DNA of 42,683 bases from Muribaculaceae bacterium (GTDB lineage Bacteria; Bacteroidota; Bacteroidia; Bacteroidales; Muribaculaceae). Each line of letters begins with the position of its first letter. Positions within the stretch are counted from its first letter, which is position 1. The notes beneath the pieces are model-generated. The model was not told the origin of the DNA. It was given only the letters and a program-made list of their open reading frames with translations, and searched no databases. The stretch lies in NCBI GenBank assembly GCA_009775225.1, contig VSPE01000020.1:1-42683 (forward strand), given 5' to 3'. This document shows positions 19,001 to 26,009 of the stretch, piece by piece. Made by a program: the position numbers and the translations under genes.

Positions 19001-19970
19001 CGCCGTTGGAAGGATTGGTGTCTTTTATCGAATCGGGAATTACCACCTTGGTCCAGGTTCGGCAAGTATCCTCGCTGATGAATACACTGCTGTTCCAGCC
19101 GCCGCTCGTACAGCCTATAAACTTAAGATTGCCTTCGGCATCGCGGAAACAGTGTCCGCGTTTGAAGCTTTGCGACTTGCCGCCCTCAACCTTGCGCCAT
19201 GTGTCGCCGCCGTCGAAGGTCTCGTAAACCGAACCTCCCGACATAAAGCCGAATACGTGGTTGAAGTCATCGGGGTCTACGGGTATGGAGTAGCCTACAA
19301 CGGCACCGCGGTCGGCGCGCACCGGAATATTGTCGGTAATGTTGCGCCATGTCTTGCCGCAGTCGCCCGTAACGAAAATACCTGCACGCTCGGGTATGGC
19401 ATAGAGCGAGTCTGGATTTTCGGGGTGAAGGGCAGCCCAGTGCATACGTCCCGACGAAGGCTTGTGCTCTACAGCTCTGAAATAGCCGGGATTGCGGATG
19501 CCGCGTTTGCGGTCGTCGGCATTATATACCACCTTGGGCCATGTCTTGTTTAATATATCATCGGGCACTACGCGTGCGATAGCCTTTATCGCTTTCTCAT
19601 CGTAAGTAGTGTCTATGAATTGATACAGCGAGTCTCCGCCGGCTGCTCGTCCGTAGGCCGGAAGCCACTGCTTGGCATAGGCAACATAGCCGTCTTTCTT
19701 TTTCGCGGAAGCCTTGTCTTTAACGGCCGTATTCATTATTGCAACAATTTCCTGTGGAGACCAGCCGTCGGCTGCCAGTTTCATATAAACTTCATCTCTC
19801 AATAAATCTTCCATCTTCACATCCGTGAAAACGGAGTCGGGCAGCTGTCTGAGCATTTCCGTAGGATTTGGATTGCCCGTAGCAGTCGTGCCGTTGTCGG
19901 TTTTCGCATAGCTGTGTAAAAACACTATGCCGGCCAACAACATCGTGGCGGTAAATAGACTTTTACTCAT
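13068..19970 (-). CDS. Giant secreted beta-propeller / double LamG protein with T9SS sorting domain
   Basis: This 2300-residue protein has a signal peptide (to about residue 22) and a helical N-terminal region (about 36-150). A sortilin/GH74-like propeller (about 170-860) carries Asp-box-like repeats at 201-208, 251-258, 299-306, 434-441, 489-496 and 724-731, for example TSDGGKTW. Two LamG-type jelly-roll domains follow, at about 955-1135 (FTIDMWVKP, VDELKIWNRELP) and about 1440-1610 (ISLMGWVRI, FDQVLAFDRSLTPDE). After that come beta-rich repeats and a segment common in T9SS cargo (EGWNLIGNPYLTDI, 1981-1994). The C-terminus (about 2240-2300, TITIYDIAGRQI ... VKIIVK) is a typical T9SS sorting domain. 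A surface-anchored or secreted adhesin or capture protein is inferred. It is the first gene of the three-gene operon, with a promoter at 20158-20188. Confidence 0.88.
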   Translation of the reverse strand: MSKSLFTATMLLAGIVFLHSYAKTDNGTTATGNPNPTEMLRQLPDSVFTDVKMEDLLRDEVYMKLAADGWSPQEIVAIMNTAVKDKASAKKKDGYVAYAKQWLPAYGRAAGGDSLYQFIDTTYDEKAIKAIARVVPDDILNKTWPKVVYNADDRKRGIRNPGYFRAVEHKPSSGRMHWAALHPENPDSLYAIPERAGIFVTGDCGKTWRNITDNIPVRADRGAVVGYSIPVDPDDFNHVFGFMSGGSVYETFDGGDTWRKVEGGKSQSFKRGHCFRDAEGNLKFIGCTSGGWNSSVFISEDTCRTWTKVVIPDSIKDTNPSNGAKGAWFQEVAFDLNDRNKIYLPTSRSIYYFDDGAKSTIVNGVRTYNIKKMHFTVYDRDSTVVRHPEDEPENTGIFPQAGTQPGYLCVSPQNPDCMWFMCSRPANYQGLYRTSDGGKTWITLADGPAYGAAIFGHFNDPPNGWLGGFGVNYADPNYMYGVSMCGGFTTDGGKTFSHQHWGARLRSEIDGQWYYVTNARHSCDNHFVLSHKSGRQFRGSDAGMLMLDKDLTNNAWVNIGSNMGNMMYYYVSVNEFGDQAMIGNTQDIDVQTWRYGRWGHWRGYEGSEASFNPYTNIGLFSGGGGSGGFDESLPFESWFARYNLADVVTGSWYMVKSYPQNSMRTLFRIDDIGRSAVQLCPGTNGTEGYPLAQALSHINNFALCRDKGRTTMYCVNLSHQIFHSIDNGNTFEPVLFNGIPAKFTNARIASDPDNSDILYIGLKGKVVRLYVKESRFEEVGKGLPAINCGQLIFHEGSGDLYFINGDNASIYILENGSDTWRYWVKGYNPGKIGDCHVSINYTTQEMVFSDYGRGVWVADLEHPSDRYFKDGFTLKELSNKDGRRTIGINTNWTIPLYYYYEWTVNGEKLDNPYQYLTRRLNVGDKVQLKLTLRESPDVSSTSAEYTVTETEAQSIVRSGGNAIYSNGDGRLDIGYTDYFFNDFTIDMWVKPASDGVLLCNRQHVYSSDAKGFVLFLEGRHLKFRYSPRNKFSQPTYETAITQEWTIDGGEVPYEQWSHIAVTHKRDGNICLYVNGNLTGSAPRYIPEATLNNSVPLSLFGDAIERGTMEASVDELKIWNRELPIEEIRREMYSVNTEDNDGLVAYYDFNGDNLAGDVETFSRRTPLSRVRAVVSHSKMLVPVSAHAASYETMETGDKVFGSRKGNILRLSMKSAPGAVGVYAYNTENWLSDDDNLDYKYYDVAPTGYCIHPFERTALSDSVTVEFYPMDEPFNMEKRYRLYTCDPNASKPRWILVDELKGDASTGTLSLTVAELASITDRKLMVVSLKPAIELSIEGVDESGEFEIFDDTKASYHVTARLLENMKEPENGYQMTSDSALIQAPDLLYFTRGVAETDLTVDVSKLGKLNERKTTRLRGSDERMIPMPIDVINRIAPREIGNSVELINGGITIGNGTDFSRLNNSNQISLMGWVRIDNASVLTGTKPLIFFRSASPSVASGIHLEGGNLRCHWNDESWSWSQRTNLNVTAQDLGKWIHVAIVARPDGMDYYLNGMRAWVTRKMNKGRVYSGLLLGQNRDGDRWFSGAFDQVLAFDRSLTPDEVVKYMHRRVLLNDSSLVACITMDDYNSEGKLQETAGYMNMKNYGSVTDKHPSIIPFDSRDVCLSTAEESPISIDFPKGKTRGVYVTTFNGTPYNFFNSRTSELVPLNHEFYTLTYSVSGTVAATDTLTVHYRHPSIVAGDSLTMGIRELGTSAPIATFVSGVAASDGEADFVTPYSQMAKASEVMFYMSPSATRRPVSVTTEFGNGVKNGERLMIEDGFSRIPVTVRVLSGSADDNVSLTVKESGYASIENPQIDMTVPESTHYINIDMERINRMTLNPLTVNVVGAKVEELSLELYLEPRVELRLKNGEDPNTYVATEIISTLDVDAVLVDGYLDKEVELSTDTDMKSTLDIAGGNLLLNKSVNIDNLEYYPSNFGEIAEGWNLIGNPYLTDINLTKHQNVSYDPESLTKYIYHCNPVTMNYEVYDMTAYDARQRIHPFQSYFVQTMTEDAEFTVTPVAKEKAASKKTLDCYTVQEDVAVQLGVYAKGEEADKTELRIDRASSELYQVNEDAAKLWSLNGRSAQIYTYDEADNAMSIDCRPYASTLYVPVGLKLPVAGEYELRADKLQGFDNNYQIYLTDNLTGTRIDLKQDTAPYAFSVDNDGDCLGRFELVFEDAGPLVGVDNVSAKPHYQVYTGDGTCTVTGLMGDATITIYDIAGRQIVRIYTPDEEFETSLEAGPYVVTINENGKNYNVKIIVK

Positions 19971-20157
19971 CTAGATATTGATTAATTGTTATATAAAGTT
20001 TTTTTTTCGACAGCAAACACAAAGGGCATTACAGCAGATAGATACGTCCGTAATCACAAACCGGGCGTATGCCATCCTGATAGGAGTTCATCACATCGTG
20101 ACATAGCTTCTATTGTCTTTGGGCTATTGGAAACTACCCCATGTGTTAAAAGCGGTG

Positions 20158-20188
20158 CAAAATTATGCAAAAAAACTAAACATTCAAA
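20158..20188 (-). promoter_or_regulatory. Promoter of the propeller/NPCBM/receptor operon
   Basis: On the minus strand TTTG (20185-20188), a 19-base spacer and TAATTTTG (20158-20165) match the Bacteroidetes promoter consensus exactly. Transcription would start near 20151, leaving an untranslated leader of about 180 bases before the start codon at 19970. Confidence 0.72.
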
Positions 20189-20348
20189 ATTCCGACAATA
20201 CAAAAAATCGTACGCCGACGACTGGCAGTGACGATTGCAACGCCCGAGCGATTACATCCCTGTCATCGTACGCAGAGAAGCGTTTTGCCGCTGAGAGGCC
20301 GCAGGGGTAGCCGGTGCCGGTATCACTGCGGTTTTCTTTTCATCATGA

Positions 20349-20379
20349 TTGTGCACGTAAGGCATTTTTCTTACTTTTG
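20349..20379 (+). promoter_or_regulatory. Promoter of the amylase-ispE unit
   Basis: TTG (20349-20351), a 20-base spacer and TACTTTTG (20372-20379) match the Bacteroidetes promoter pattern. The predicted start near 20386 is 34 bases before the ATG at 20420, which rules out the upstream in-frame start at 20228. Confidence 0.75.
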
Positions 20380-20419
20380 CAAATCAAAACCAAGTGTATA
20401 TTATACTATGTATCATACT

Positions 20420-21796
20420 ATGAAAAAATTTCTGATGACTATGCTCGGCGGTGCCGCCGCACTCTTGGGATTTGCGCAGACTGCCGCGCTGCCCGAGCCG
20501 ACCACCGTGAAGCATCCCGAATGGAGCCGCAATGCGGTGATATATGAGGTGAACGTGCGCCAGTTCACGCCCGAAGGCACGTTCAACGCCTTTATGCCGC
20601 ACATCGACCGCCTGCGCGACCTCGGTGTCGACATCCTGTGGTTCATGCCCGTGCATCCCATTTCGGAAGACGGCCGCAAAGGCTCTCTAGGCAGCTACTA
20701 TGCCGTCCGCGATTATAAAGGCATCAACCCCGAGTTCGGAAATATCGATGACTTCCGCGCTGTGGTGAAGGCCGCTCACAATGCCGGCATGAAGGTAATA
20801 ATCGACTGGGTGCCGAACCACTCCGGCCGCGACAATGCCTGGGTGAAAGACCACCCCGACTGGTATGTGCGCAACGACAAGGGCGAGATGTACGGCCCTT
20901 ACGACTGGACTGACGTGTATAAGTTCGACTACTCCAACCCCGCAATGCGTGCCGCCATGACCGACGCCATGCAGTTCTGGCTCCGAGAGGCCGACATCGA
21001 CGGTTTCCGCTGCGACGTGGCCGGCGAAGTGCCCGTCGACTTCTGGAACGAGAACCGACCCGCTCTCGAATCGGTGAAGAGCGATATCTTCATGCTCGCC
21101 GAGGCTCCCAATCCCGAGCTTATGGAGCACGCCTTCGACATGGACTACAACTGGCCCATGAAAGACCTCTTCAGCGCCATTGCCGCCACCTCGGGCCAAT
21201 ATACCTTCAAAGGCAGCGACGGCAAGGTGCGAACCTTTCCCGAGACGCACGCCGACGCCATCTACACCCGTCTCGACGAGGAGGCCACGAAATATCCCGG
21301 CGACTCATACCAGATGAACATGATTACAAACCACGACCTCAACTCGTGGGAGGGCACCGAGTTCGAGCGCCTCGGCAACCTGCAGGAAGCTTTCGCCGTG
21401 CTTACCTACACACTCCCGGGCATGCCGCTTATATATACAGGTCAGGAAGCGGCTTTCGACCGTGCTTTCGAGTTCTTCGAAAAAGATACTCCCGCCGACT
21501 GGAACGCAAGACCTGAAGTGGCCGCTTTCTATAAGAAGCTCAACACACTCAAGCATAATTATAAAGAACTGCGTGCAGGCGACGGAGCCAAGGTAGAGCG
21601 TATCGCCACCGCTTCGCCCGATGTTATCGCATTCCGCCGCGGCGACGTAATGGTTGTGGCAAACCTCGGTGCGAAAGAAGAGCGCCTCTTCAAAAAAGCT
21701 CCGAAGGTTAAAGGCTTTGCCGACTATTTCACCGGCGCACCTGCTGTGCTGCCAAAGACCCTTGCGCCCGGCGCATACCTCGTATTTGTAAAATGA
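20420..21796 (+). CDS. Secreted GH13-family alpha-amylase-type glycosidase
   Basis: This 458-residue protein has a signal peptide (MKKFLMTMLGG ... GFAQ, about 1-20) and a GH13 (beta/alpha)8 barrel. The four conserved regions are present: DWVPNH (129-134), GFRCDVAG with the nucleophile Asp199, FMLAEAP with the acid/base Glu228, and ITNHD with Asp306. The full catalytic triad is therefore present and hydrolysis or transfer on alpha-1,4-glucans is expected, probably in the periplasm or on the surface. A short beta-domain closes the protein (about 390-458). ATG 20420 was chosen because it gives a clean signal peptide and follows the promoter; ATG 20408 is possible. The stop overlaps ispE by four bases (ATGA). 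Confidence 0.93.
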   Translation: MKKFLMTMLGGAAALLGFAQTAALPEPTTVKHPEWSRNAVIYEVNVRQFTPEGTFNAFMPHIDRLRDLGVDILWFMPVHPISEDGRKGSLGSYYAVRDYKGINPEFGNIDDFRAVVKAAHNAGMKVIIDWVPNHSGRDNAWVKDHPDWYVRNDKGEMYGPYDWTDVYKFDYSNPAMRAAMTDAMQFWLREADIDGFRCDVAGEVPVDFWNENRPALESVKSDIFMLAEAPNPELMEHAFDMDYNWPMKDLFSAIAATSGQYTFKGSDGKVRTFPETHADAIYTRLDEEATKYPGDSYQMNMITNHDLNSWEGTEFERLGNLQEAFAVLTYTLPGMPLIYTGQEAAFDRAFEFFEKDTPADWNARPEVAAFYKKLNTLKHNYKELRAGDGAKVERIATASPDVIAFRRGDVMVVANLGAKEERLFKKAPKVKGFADYFTGAPAVLPKTLAPGAYLVFVK

Positions 21797-22638
21797 TAGT
21801 TTTCCCTAATGCAAAGATAAACATAGGCCTGCGCATAGTAGAGCGCAGGCCCGACGGCTACCATAACATAGAGAGCATAATGGTGCCTGTAGGCTGGTGC
21901 GATATCCTCGAGATAGTACCGTCGGAGACAGGCCGCGAGACACTCACCGTGACCGGCTCGGCGCCCGACTGCCCCCCCGAGAAAAATCTTGTCATCAAGG
22001 CTTTGCGTGCAGTCGAGCGATATACCGGCAAACCATTGCCGGCGTTCGACATATACCTTCATAAAGTTATCCCCGACGGAGCCGGCCTCGGCGGAGGCTC
22101 TTCCGACGCATCTTCGGCCATTATGCTCGCCAACGAGCTGGCCGGCCTCGGGCTGTCGAAAGAAGAGATGGCCGGGATTGCTGCCGGCGTAGGTGCCGAT
22201 TGCCCGTTCTATATCTATAACCGCCCTATGTATGTGCGTGGCATAGGCGATATACTCACTCCTGTGGAGCTGCCTGCGCTTGCCGGGCTTGGCATAGCCA
22301 TTGTAAAGCCCGACTCCGAAGCCGTTTCCACAAAAGAGGCCTATGCTGGCGTCACCCCGGCGCCGCTTGCTGCCGGAGAGAGCCTTCCAGAGGCCGTAGG
22401 TGCCCCGGTTGCCGAATGGAAGCTCGGCAGTACACTGCGCAACGATTTCGAGGCATCGGTTTTCCCACTGAGGCCGAAGATTGGCCGTACGCTCGCACGC
22501 CTTAGGGAGTATGGGCCGCTATACAGCGCCATGACAGGTTCGGGGGCTGCCGTGTTCGGAATATTCGAAAGTGTCAAAATGGCAGAAGAAGCCATTGCAG
22601 GCTTCGACGGATGCCGCTGCTTTGCCGGAACTCTCTGA
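21793..22638 (+). CDS. ispE: 4-diphosphocytidyl-2-C-methyl-D-erythritol kinase
   Basis: IspE phosphorylates CDP-methylerythritol in the MEP pathway of isoprenoid precursor synthesis. The 281-residue protein shows the N-terminal PNAKINIGLRI segment with the catalytic lysine region, DGYHNIESIM, and the GHMP-kinase ATP loop GAGLGGGSSDAS (96-107), followed by GADCPFY and a C-terminal MTGSGAAVFGIF motif. The length is normal. Its start codon overlaps the amylase stop (ATGA), so translation of this essential enzyme appears coupled to a secreted glycosidase gene. Confidence 0.97.
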   Translation: MIVFPNAKINIGLRIVERRPDGYHNIESIMVPVGWCDILEIVPSETGRETLTVTGSAPDCPPEKNLVIKALRAVERYTGKPLPAFDIYLHKVIPDGAGLGGGSSDASSAIMLANELAGLGLSKEEMAGIAAGVGADCPFYIYNRPMYVRGIGDILTPVELPALAGLGIAIVKPDSEAVSTKEAYAGVTPAPLAAGESLPEAVGAPVAEWKLGSTLRNDFEASVFPLRPKIGRTLARLREYGPLYSAMTGSGAAVFGIFESVKMAEEAIAGFDGCRCFAGTL

Positions 22639-22765
22639 GGCCGGGGGCGGTTTTTTGAACGTTCTGCAAGTTTTTATTGTTATAATTACGAATGATAGGC
22701 CGATTTAACATATTTTGGCCGGGTTTTTGTATTCAGTCGACAATAAGAATAGCTCAGAAAAAATT

Positions 22766-23371
22766 ATGGATAAAAATAAGACACATAAGGGCAAGCAGCC
22801 CGAAGCACAGCAGGAGAATGTAGCCGAAGAGCAGGCTCCCGAGGTTATGGATGTTCTTGACGAATGTGAAGGCGACAGTGAAGAGACCGCCGAGGCTCTC
22901 TCCGATAACGCTACTTTGCAGAATGAGCTTGAGGAAGCCCGTGCCGAAATTGAGAAGGAAAAGAAAGAATATCTCTTCCTTATGGCCGATTTCGACAACT
23001 ACCGAAAGCGCGTGACACGTGAGAAAGCCGAGCTTATGAAGAATGCCGGAGAGCGTGTGCTCCTGGGCATCCTGCCTATCGTCGACGATTTCGAGCGCGG
23101 TCTTGCGGCCACTGCCGACAGCGGCAACGCCGATGCAGTGCGTCAGGGTATGGAGCTGATTTACAACAAGCTCATCAAATACCTTGAGAGCAACGGCGTG
23201 AAGGCTATGGAAAGCACAGGTGCCGATTTCGACGCCGACTTCCACGAAGCTATCGCAACTATCCCCGCTCCCTCCGAGGATTTGAAAGGAAAAGTCATCG
23301 ACACCACCCAGAAGGGATATATGATTAACGACAAAGTGCTCCGTCACGCAAAGGTTGCCGTAGGGGAATAA
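22766..23371 (+). CDS. grpE: Nucleotide exchange factor GrpE
   Basis: GrpE releases ADP from DnaK in the Hsp70 cycle. The 201-residue protein has an acidic, low-complexity N-terminal region (about 1-50), a long coiled coil (about 55-95, ending ADFDNYRKRVTRE), and the C-terminal beta-wing domain with HEAIATIPAP, GKVIDTTQKGYMINDKVLRHAKV. ATG 22766 is preferred over an in-frame TTG at 22715 because GrpE proteins start with such an acidic tail and the extra residues look non-native. dnaJ follows five bases later. Confidence 0.97.
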   Translation: MDKNKTHKGKQPEAQQENVAEEQAPEVMDVLDECEGDSEETAEALSDNATLQNELEEARAEIEKEKKEYLFLMADFDNYRKRVTREKAELMKNAGERVLLGILPIVDDFERGLAATADSGNADAVRQGMELIYNKLIKYLESNGVKAMESTGADFDADFHEAIATIPAPSEDLKGKVIDTTQKGYMINDKVLRHAKVAVGE

Positions 23372-23376
23372 GCGAT

Positions 23377-24540
23377 ATGAGTCAGAAACGTGATTACTAT
23401 GAGGTGCTTGGCGTAGACAAAAACGCCACTCCCGACCAGATTAAGAAGGCTTACCGCAAGAAGGCCATTGAGTTCCACCCCGACCGCAATCCCGGCAACA
23501 AGGAGGCCGAGGAGAAATTCAAGGAAGCGGCCGAGGCCTACGATGTGCTCAGCGACGAAAAGAAGAAACAGCTCTACGACCAGTATGGTCACTCTATGGG
23601 CCAACAGGGCTTCGGCGGTGGTGCCGGCGGGTACTACAGTGCCGGAGGCTTCGACCTCAACGATATACTCAACCGCTTCGCCCAGGAGTTCGGCGGATTT
23701 GATTTCGGCGGTTTCGGCGGTGCCACAGGCGGGCGTCGGCAGCCGCGACAGAAACGTGGCGGCGACGTGCGCATACGCGTAAAGCTCACTCTCGAAGATA
23801 TTGCCAAGGGGGTGACCAAGACACTCCGTGTGCCCACCTTCATGGAGTGCCCCGAATGCAAGGGCACCGGCGCAAAAGACGGCGTGGCTTTTGCCACCTG
23901 CCAGCGCTGCCACGGCCAAGGCCACATCAACGTGCAGCAGCAGACCATGTTCGGCATACAGAATGCTATTGCCGAGTGCCCCGAATGTGGTGGCACGGGT
24001 AAGGTTATCACCGAGCGCTGCCCTCACTGCCACGGCGACGGCGTGGAGCGACGCGAGCAGGAAGTAACCTTCTCCATTCCCGCAGGTGCACAGGAGGGTC
24101 AGACTTTTGCGCTGCGAGGCAAGGGCAACTATCCCAAGGGCGGAGGCGTACCCGGCGACCTCCTCGTTGTAGTAGAGGAAATCAAGCATCCCGAGCTTAT
24201 ACGCGACGGTGCCGACTTAATATACAACCTGATGCTCGACATCCCCACCGCTACTCTCGGCGGCCCCGTGGAAATACCCACTGTCACAGGGCGTGCCCGC
24301 ATAAATATCCCTGCCGGCACTCAGCCCGGCAAGGTGCTCCGTCTCCGCGGCAAAGGTCTGCCCGACAATGAAAACGGCGGCACTGGCGATGAGCTTATCA
24401 ATATCATGGTGTATATACCCGAAAAGCTCACCGAGCAGCAGAAGGCTACCTTCACCGCTATGGCTTCGGAATCAAACATCAAACCTACGGAGGCCGACAG
24501 TCAACGCATTTTCTCGAAGCTCAAACACATATTCGACTGA
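23377..24540 (+). CDS. dnaJ: Molecular chaperone DnaJ
   Basis: DnaJ delivers unfolded clients to DnaK and stimulates its ATPase. The 387-residue type-I DnaJ has a J domain (about 5-70) with HPD at 34-36, a Gly/Phe-rich linker (about 75-120), a zinc-binding region with four CxxCxGxG motifs starting at Cys158, 175, 201 and 215, and two C-terminal beta-barrel substrate domains with LRGKGLP. All zinc ligands are present. It is co-transcribed with grpE and followed by a strong terminator. dnaK is not in the window. Confidence 0.98.
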   Translation: MSQKRDYYEVLGVDKNATPDQIKKAYRKKAIEFHPDRNPGNKEAEEKFKEAAEAYDVLSDEKKKQLYDQYGHSMGQQGFGGGAGGYYSAGGFDLNDILNRFAQEFGGFDFGGFGGATGGRRQPRQKRGGDVRIRVKLTLEDIAKGVTKTLRVPTFMECPECKGTGAKDGVAFATCQRCHGQGHINVQQQTMFGIQNAIAECPECGGTGKVITERCPHCHGDGVERREQEVTFSIPAGAQEGQTFALRGKGNYPKGGGVPGDLLVVVEEIKHPELIRDGADLIYNLMLDIPTATLGGPVEIPTVTGRARINIPAGTQPGKVLRLRGKGLPDNENGGTGDELINIMVYIPEKLTEQQKATFTAMASESNIKPTEADSQRIFSKLKHIFD

Positions 24541-24563
24541 CAGTCGTCGTAATCCCCCCATTC

Positions 24564-24606
24564 AACGCCAAAGCAGTCCGGGCAGACTGCCTTGGCGTTT
24601 TTTTAT
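24564..24606 (+). terminator. Rho-independent terminator of grpE-dnaJ
   Basis: AACGCCAA (24564-24571) pairs with TTGGCGTT (24592-24599), and GCAGTC (24573-24578) with GACTGC (24585-24590), across a 6-base loop, with one internal A/C mismatch. A run of T follows. It begins 23 bases after the dnaJ stop. Confidence 0.88.
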
Positions 24607-24656
24607 TAAATGGAATGTTTCGTTTTCATCTGCCAATCGTATCTATAGTGTAAGCA

Positions 24657-25136
24657 ATGAAAAACGACATACTCACACAATCATTCATCGACCTGCGCGA
24701 CAAACTGCATCGCAGCGCGCTTCGCTTCCTCCGCAACGAGGAGGATGCCGCCGATGCCCTGCAGGATACCTTCTTTCGGCTATGGAAGAGCGGCACAGTA
24801 GCTACCGACTCCGAGGCCCGGAACAAGCTCTTTGTCGTGCTCCGCAATGTCTGCATCGACCGGCTGAGAAAGCCCGGCACTGCCACCCTCGACGAGCGGC
24901 ATATGGATGACATCGCTGAGCCGCCGGCATCGGGCGAAGACATCGCCCGTCTGGAAGCTCTCATCACATCGGGGCTGTCGGCAACCCAGCGGCGTATTTA
25001 CGTCATGGTCACACACCACGGCGTGGAGTACGAAGAGATAGCCTCGCGGCTCGGCATGTCGGTGGAAGCCGTAAGAGTGAGTATGAGCCGTGCAAGAAAG
25101 AAAATACGTGACAATTATAAAAAACTCGACCGATGA
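24657..25136 (+). CDS. ECF-type RNA polymerase sigma factor
   Basis: This 159-residue protein is a small sigma-70-family factor. Region 2 (about 10-72) contains the DALQDTFFRLW core-binding helix (33-43). Region 4 (about 105-152) contains the helix-turn-helix YEEIASRLGMSVEAVRVSMS. Region 3 is missing, which defines ECF factors. It directs polymerase to a small regulon, probably including its own operon. Its stop overlaps the start of the next gene (ATGA). The regulon and the triggering signal cannot be told from sequence. Confidence 0.93.
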   Translation: MKNDILTQSFIDLRDKLHRSALRFLRNEEDAADALQDTFFRLWKSGTVATDSEARNKLFVVLRNVCIDRLRKPGTATLDERHMDDIAEPPASGEDIARLEALITSGLSATQRRIYVMVTHHGVEYEEIASRLGMSVEAVRVSMSRARKKIRDNYKKLDR

Positions 25137-25609
25137 AAGAGAAAGAGCATGAAACCACACTGACCCTGCAGGAAACCGAGCAGCTCTGCCGCCTGTATAT
25201 GGAGTGCCGCCTTTCGGTATTGGAAGAGACCGAACTGCGCTATGTACTGCAAAAACTGCCCTATACCTCGCCGTGTATCGACGACGCCCGTCTGCTCATG
25301 GGTATCACCCTTACGGCGGCTTCGGAGGTAAAGGCGCGTCCGCGCCGTCGCCTGCTGTGGGCGGCTGCCGCTGCCGCTGCATGCGTGGCCGTGCTGTTTT
25401 CGGCAAAGACATTCTTTACTCCGGCCCCGGAAGAATACAAGTGTGTGGCCTACATACATGGCCGTATGTACACCGGCGAAAGAGCCGAAGCCGAGCTGCG
25501 GAAAAACCTCGCCGCTACCGAAGCCTTCATCCAGCGCATAGAGGCCGTAACTGCCGAGCAGAACGAACGAATTGAATATTTCCTCAACCATAAAAATCCA
25601 TCGCTATGA
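25133..25609 (+). CDS. Single-pass membrane protein, likely anti-sigma factor
   Basis: This 158-residue protein has a cytoplasmic N-terminal helical region (about 8-65; LCRLYMECRLSVLEETELRYVL resembles the N-terminal helices of anti-sigma factors), a basic stretch (RPRRR, 69-73), one membrane span (about 74-92) and a periplasmic C-terminal coiled-coil-like region (about 110-150). The topology and the four-base overlap with the ECF gene make an anti-sigma role likely. No zinc-binding HxxxCxxC motif is present, and it is not FecR-like. The assignment rests on context and topology. Confidence 0.72.
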   Translation: MKEKEHETTLTLQETEQLCRLYMECRLSVLEETELRYVLQKLPYTSPCIDDARLLMGITLTAASEVKARPRRRLLWAAAAAAACVAVLFSAKTFFTPAPEEYKCVAYIHGRMYTGERAEAELRKNLAATEAFIQRIEAVTAEQNERIEYFLNHKNPSL

Positions 25610-25995
25610 AACGTCTTCTCCTTATGCTTGTTGTCGCTCTCGCATCCGTGCTGTCGGCTGCCGCTGCCTCGCCCCGTCTCGCTTCCGAAAAATTCTTCGA
25701 CGGTAGCTACGGAGGACGCAAAGCCGTGACAATCACTATCTCAGAGCAACCGGGCCAATACTATCGCTGCATCACCGTCTCCGACGATAAAACCCTGATG
25801 GATGCTCTCCTTAAAGCCTTCGAGCAGGACCGCAAGCGTGCCGAGCAGTACAACGAGTACCACGCCAGCAGTTTGCACAATCGTCTTATAAGCATCACCA
25901 ACAACGGCGAGCTGATACGCGTAGGCGTAAATGCCGAGCCCGACGGCGCAAACGGCATGCTGTTCATCACCGGTGCCAGGAAAGCCTTCGAGTAA
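25606..25995 (+). CDS. Small secreted protein of the ECF sigma operon, function unknown
   Basis: This 129-residue protein has a signal peptide (MKRLLLMLVVALASVLSAAAA, cleaved near residue 21) and no lipobox cysteine. The mature part contains a single cysteine (SEQPGQYYRCITV) and ends in a beta-rich segment (LIRVGVNAEPDGANGMLFITG). I do not recognise the family with confidence. Its start overlaps the stop of the upstream membrane-protein gene (ATGA), so all three genes are translationally coupled. The arrangement suggests an envelope target or co-sensor of the sigma/anti-sigma pair. It converges on comEC with only 14 bases between stops. Confidence 0.8.
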   Translation: MKRLLLMLVVALASVLSAAAASPRLASEKFFDGSYGGRKAVTITISEQPGQYYRCITVSDDKTLMDALLKAFEQDRKRAEQYNEYHASSLHNRLISITNNGELIRVGVNAEPDGANGMLFITGARKAFE

Positions 25996-26009
25996 GAGGT
26001 TTCCTTATT

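Larger units (their letters stand above)
19971..20419. other. Divergent intergenic region between the giant gene and the amylase gene
   Basis: This 449-base stretch holds no convincing gene. It contains a minus-strand promoter (20158-20188), a plus-strand promoter (20349-20379) and a weak inverted repeat (CCGCAG 20299-20304 with CTGCGG 20326-20331, followed by TTTTCTTTT). The frame of the amylase gene stays open back to 20228, but that part lies upstream of the amylase promoter and lacks a signal-peptide start. The giant gene's leader would be about 180 bases. Confidence 0.6.

Noticed and set aside
13068..19970. Sialidase or GH74 glycosidase
   Set aside because: Asp-box-like motifs are present, but no sialidase arginine triad with FRIP or GH74 catalytic acids could be identified by eye.
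20299..20340. Terminator upstream of the amylase promoter
   Set aside because: The stem is only 6 bp with a 21-base loop and no gene ends before it on the plus strand.
20228..20419. N-terminal extension of the amylase frame
   Set aside because: It lies upstream of the promoter at 20349-20379 and would destroy the signal peptide beginning at 20420.
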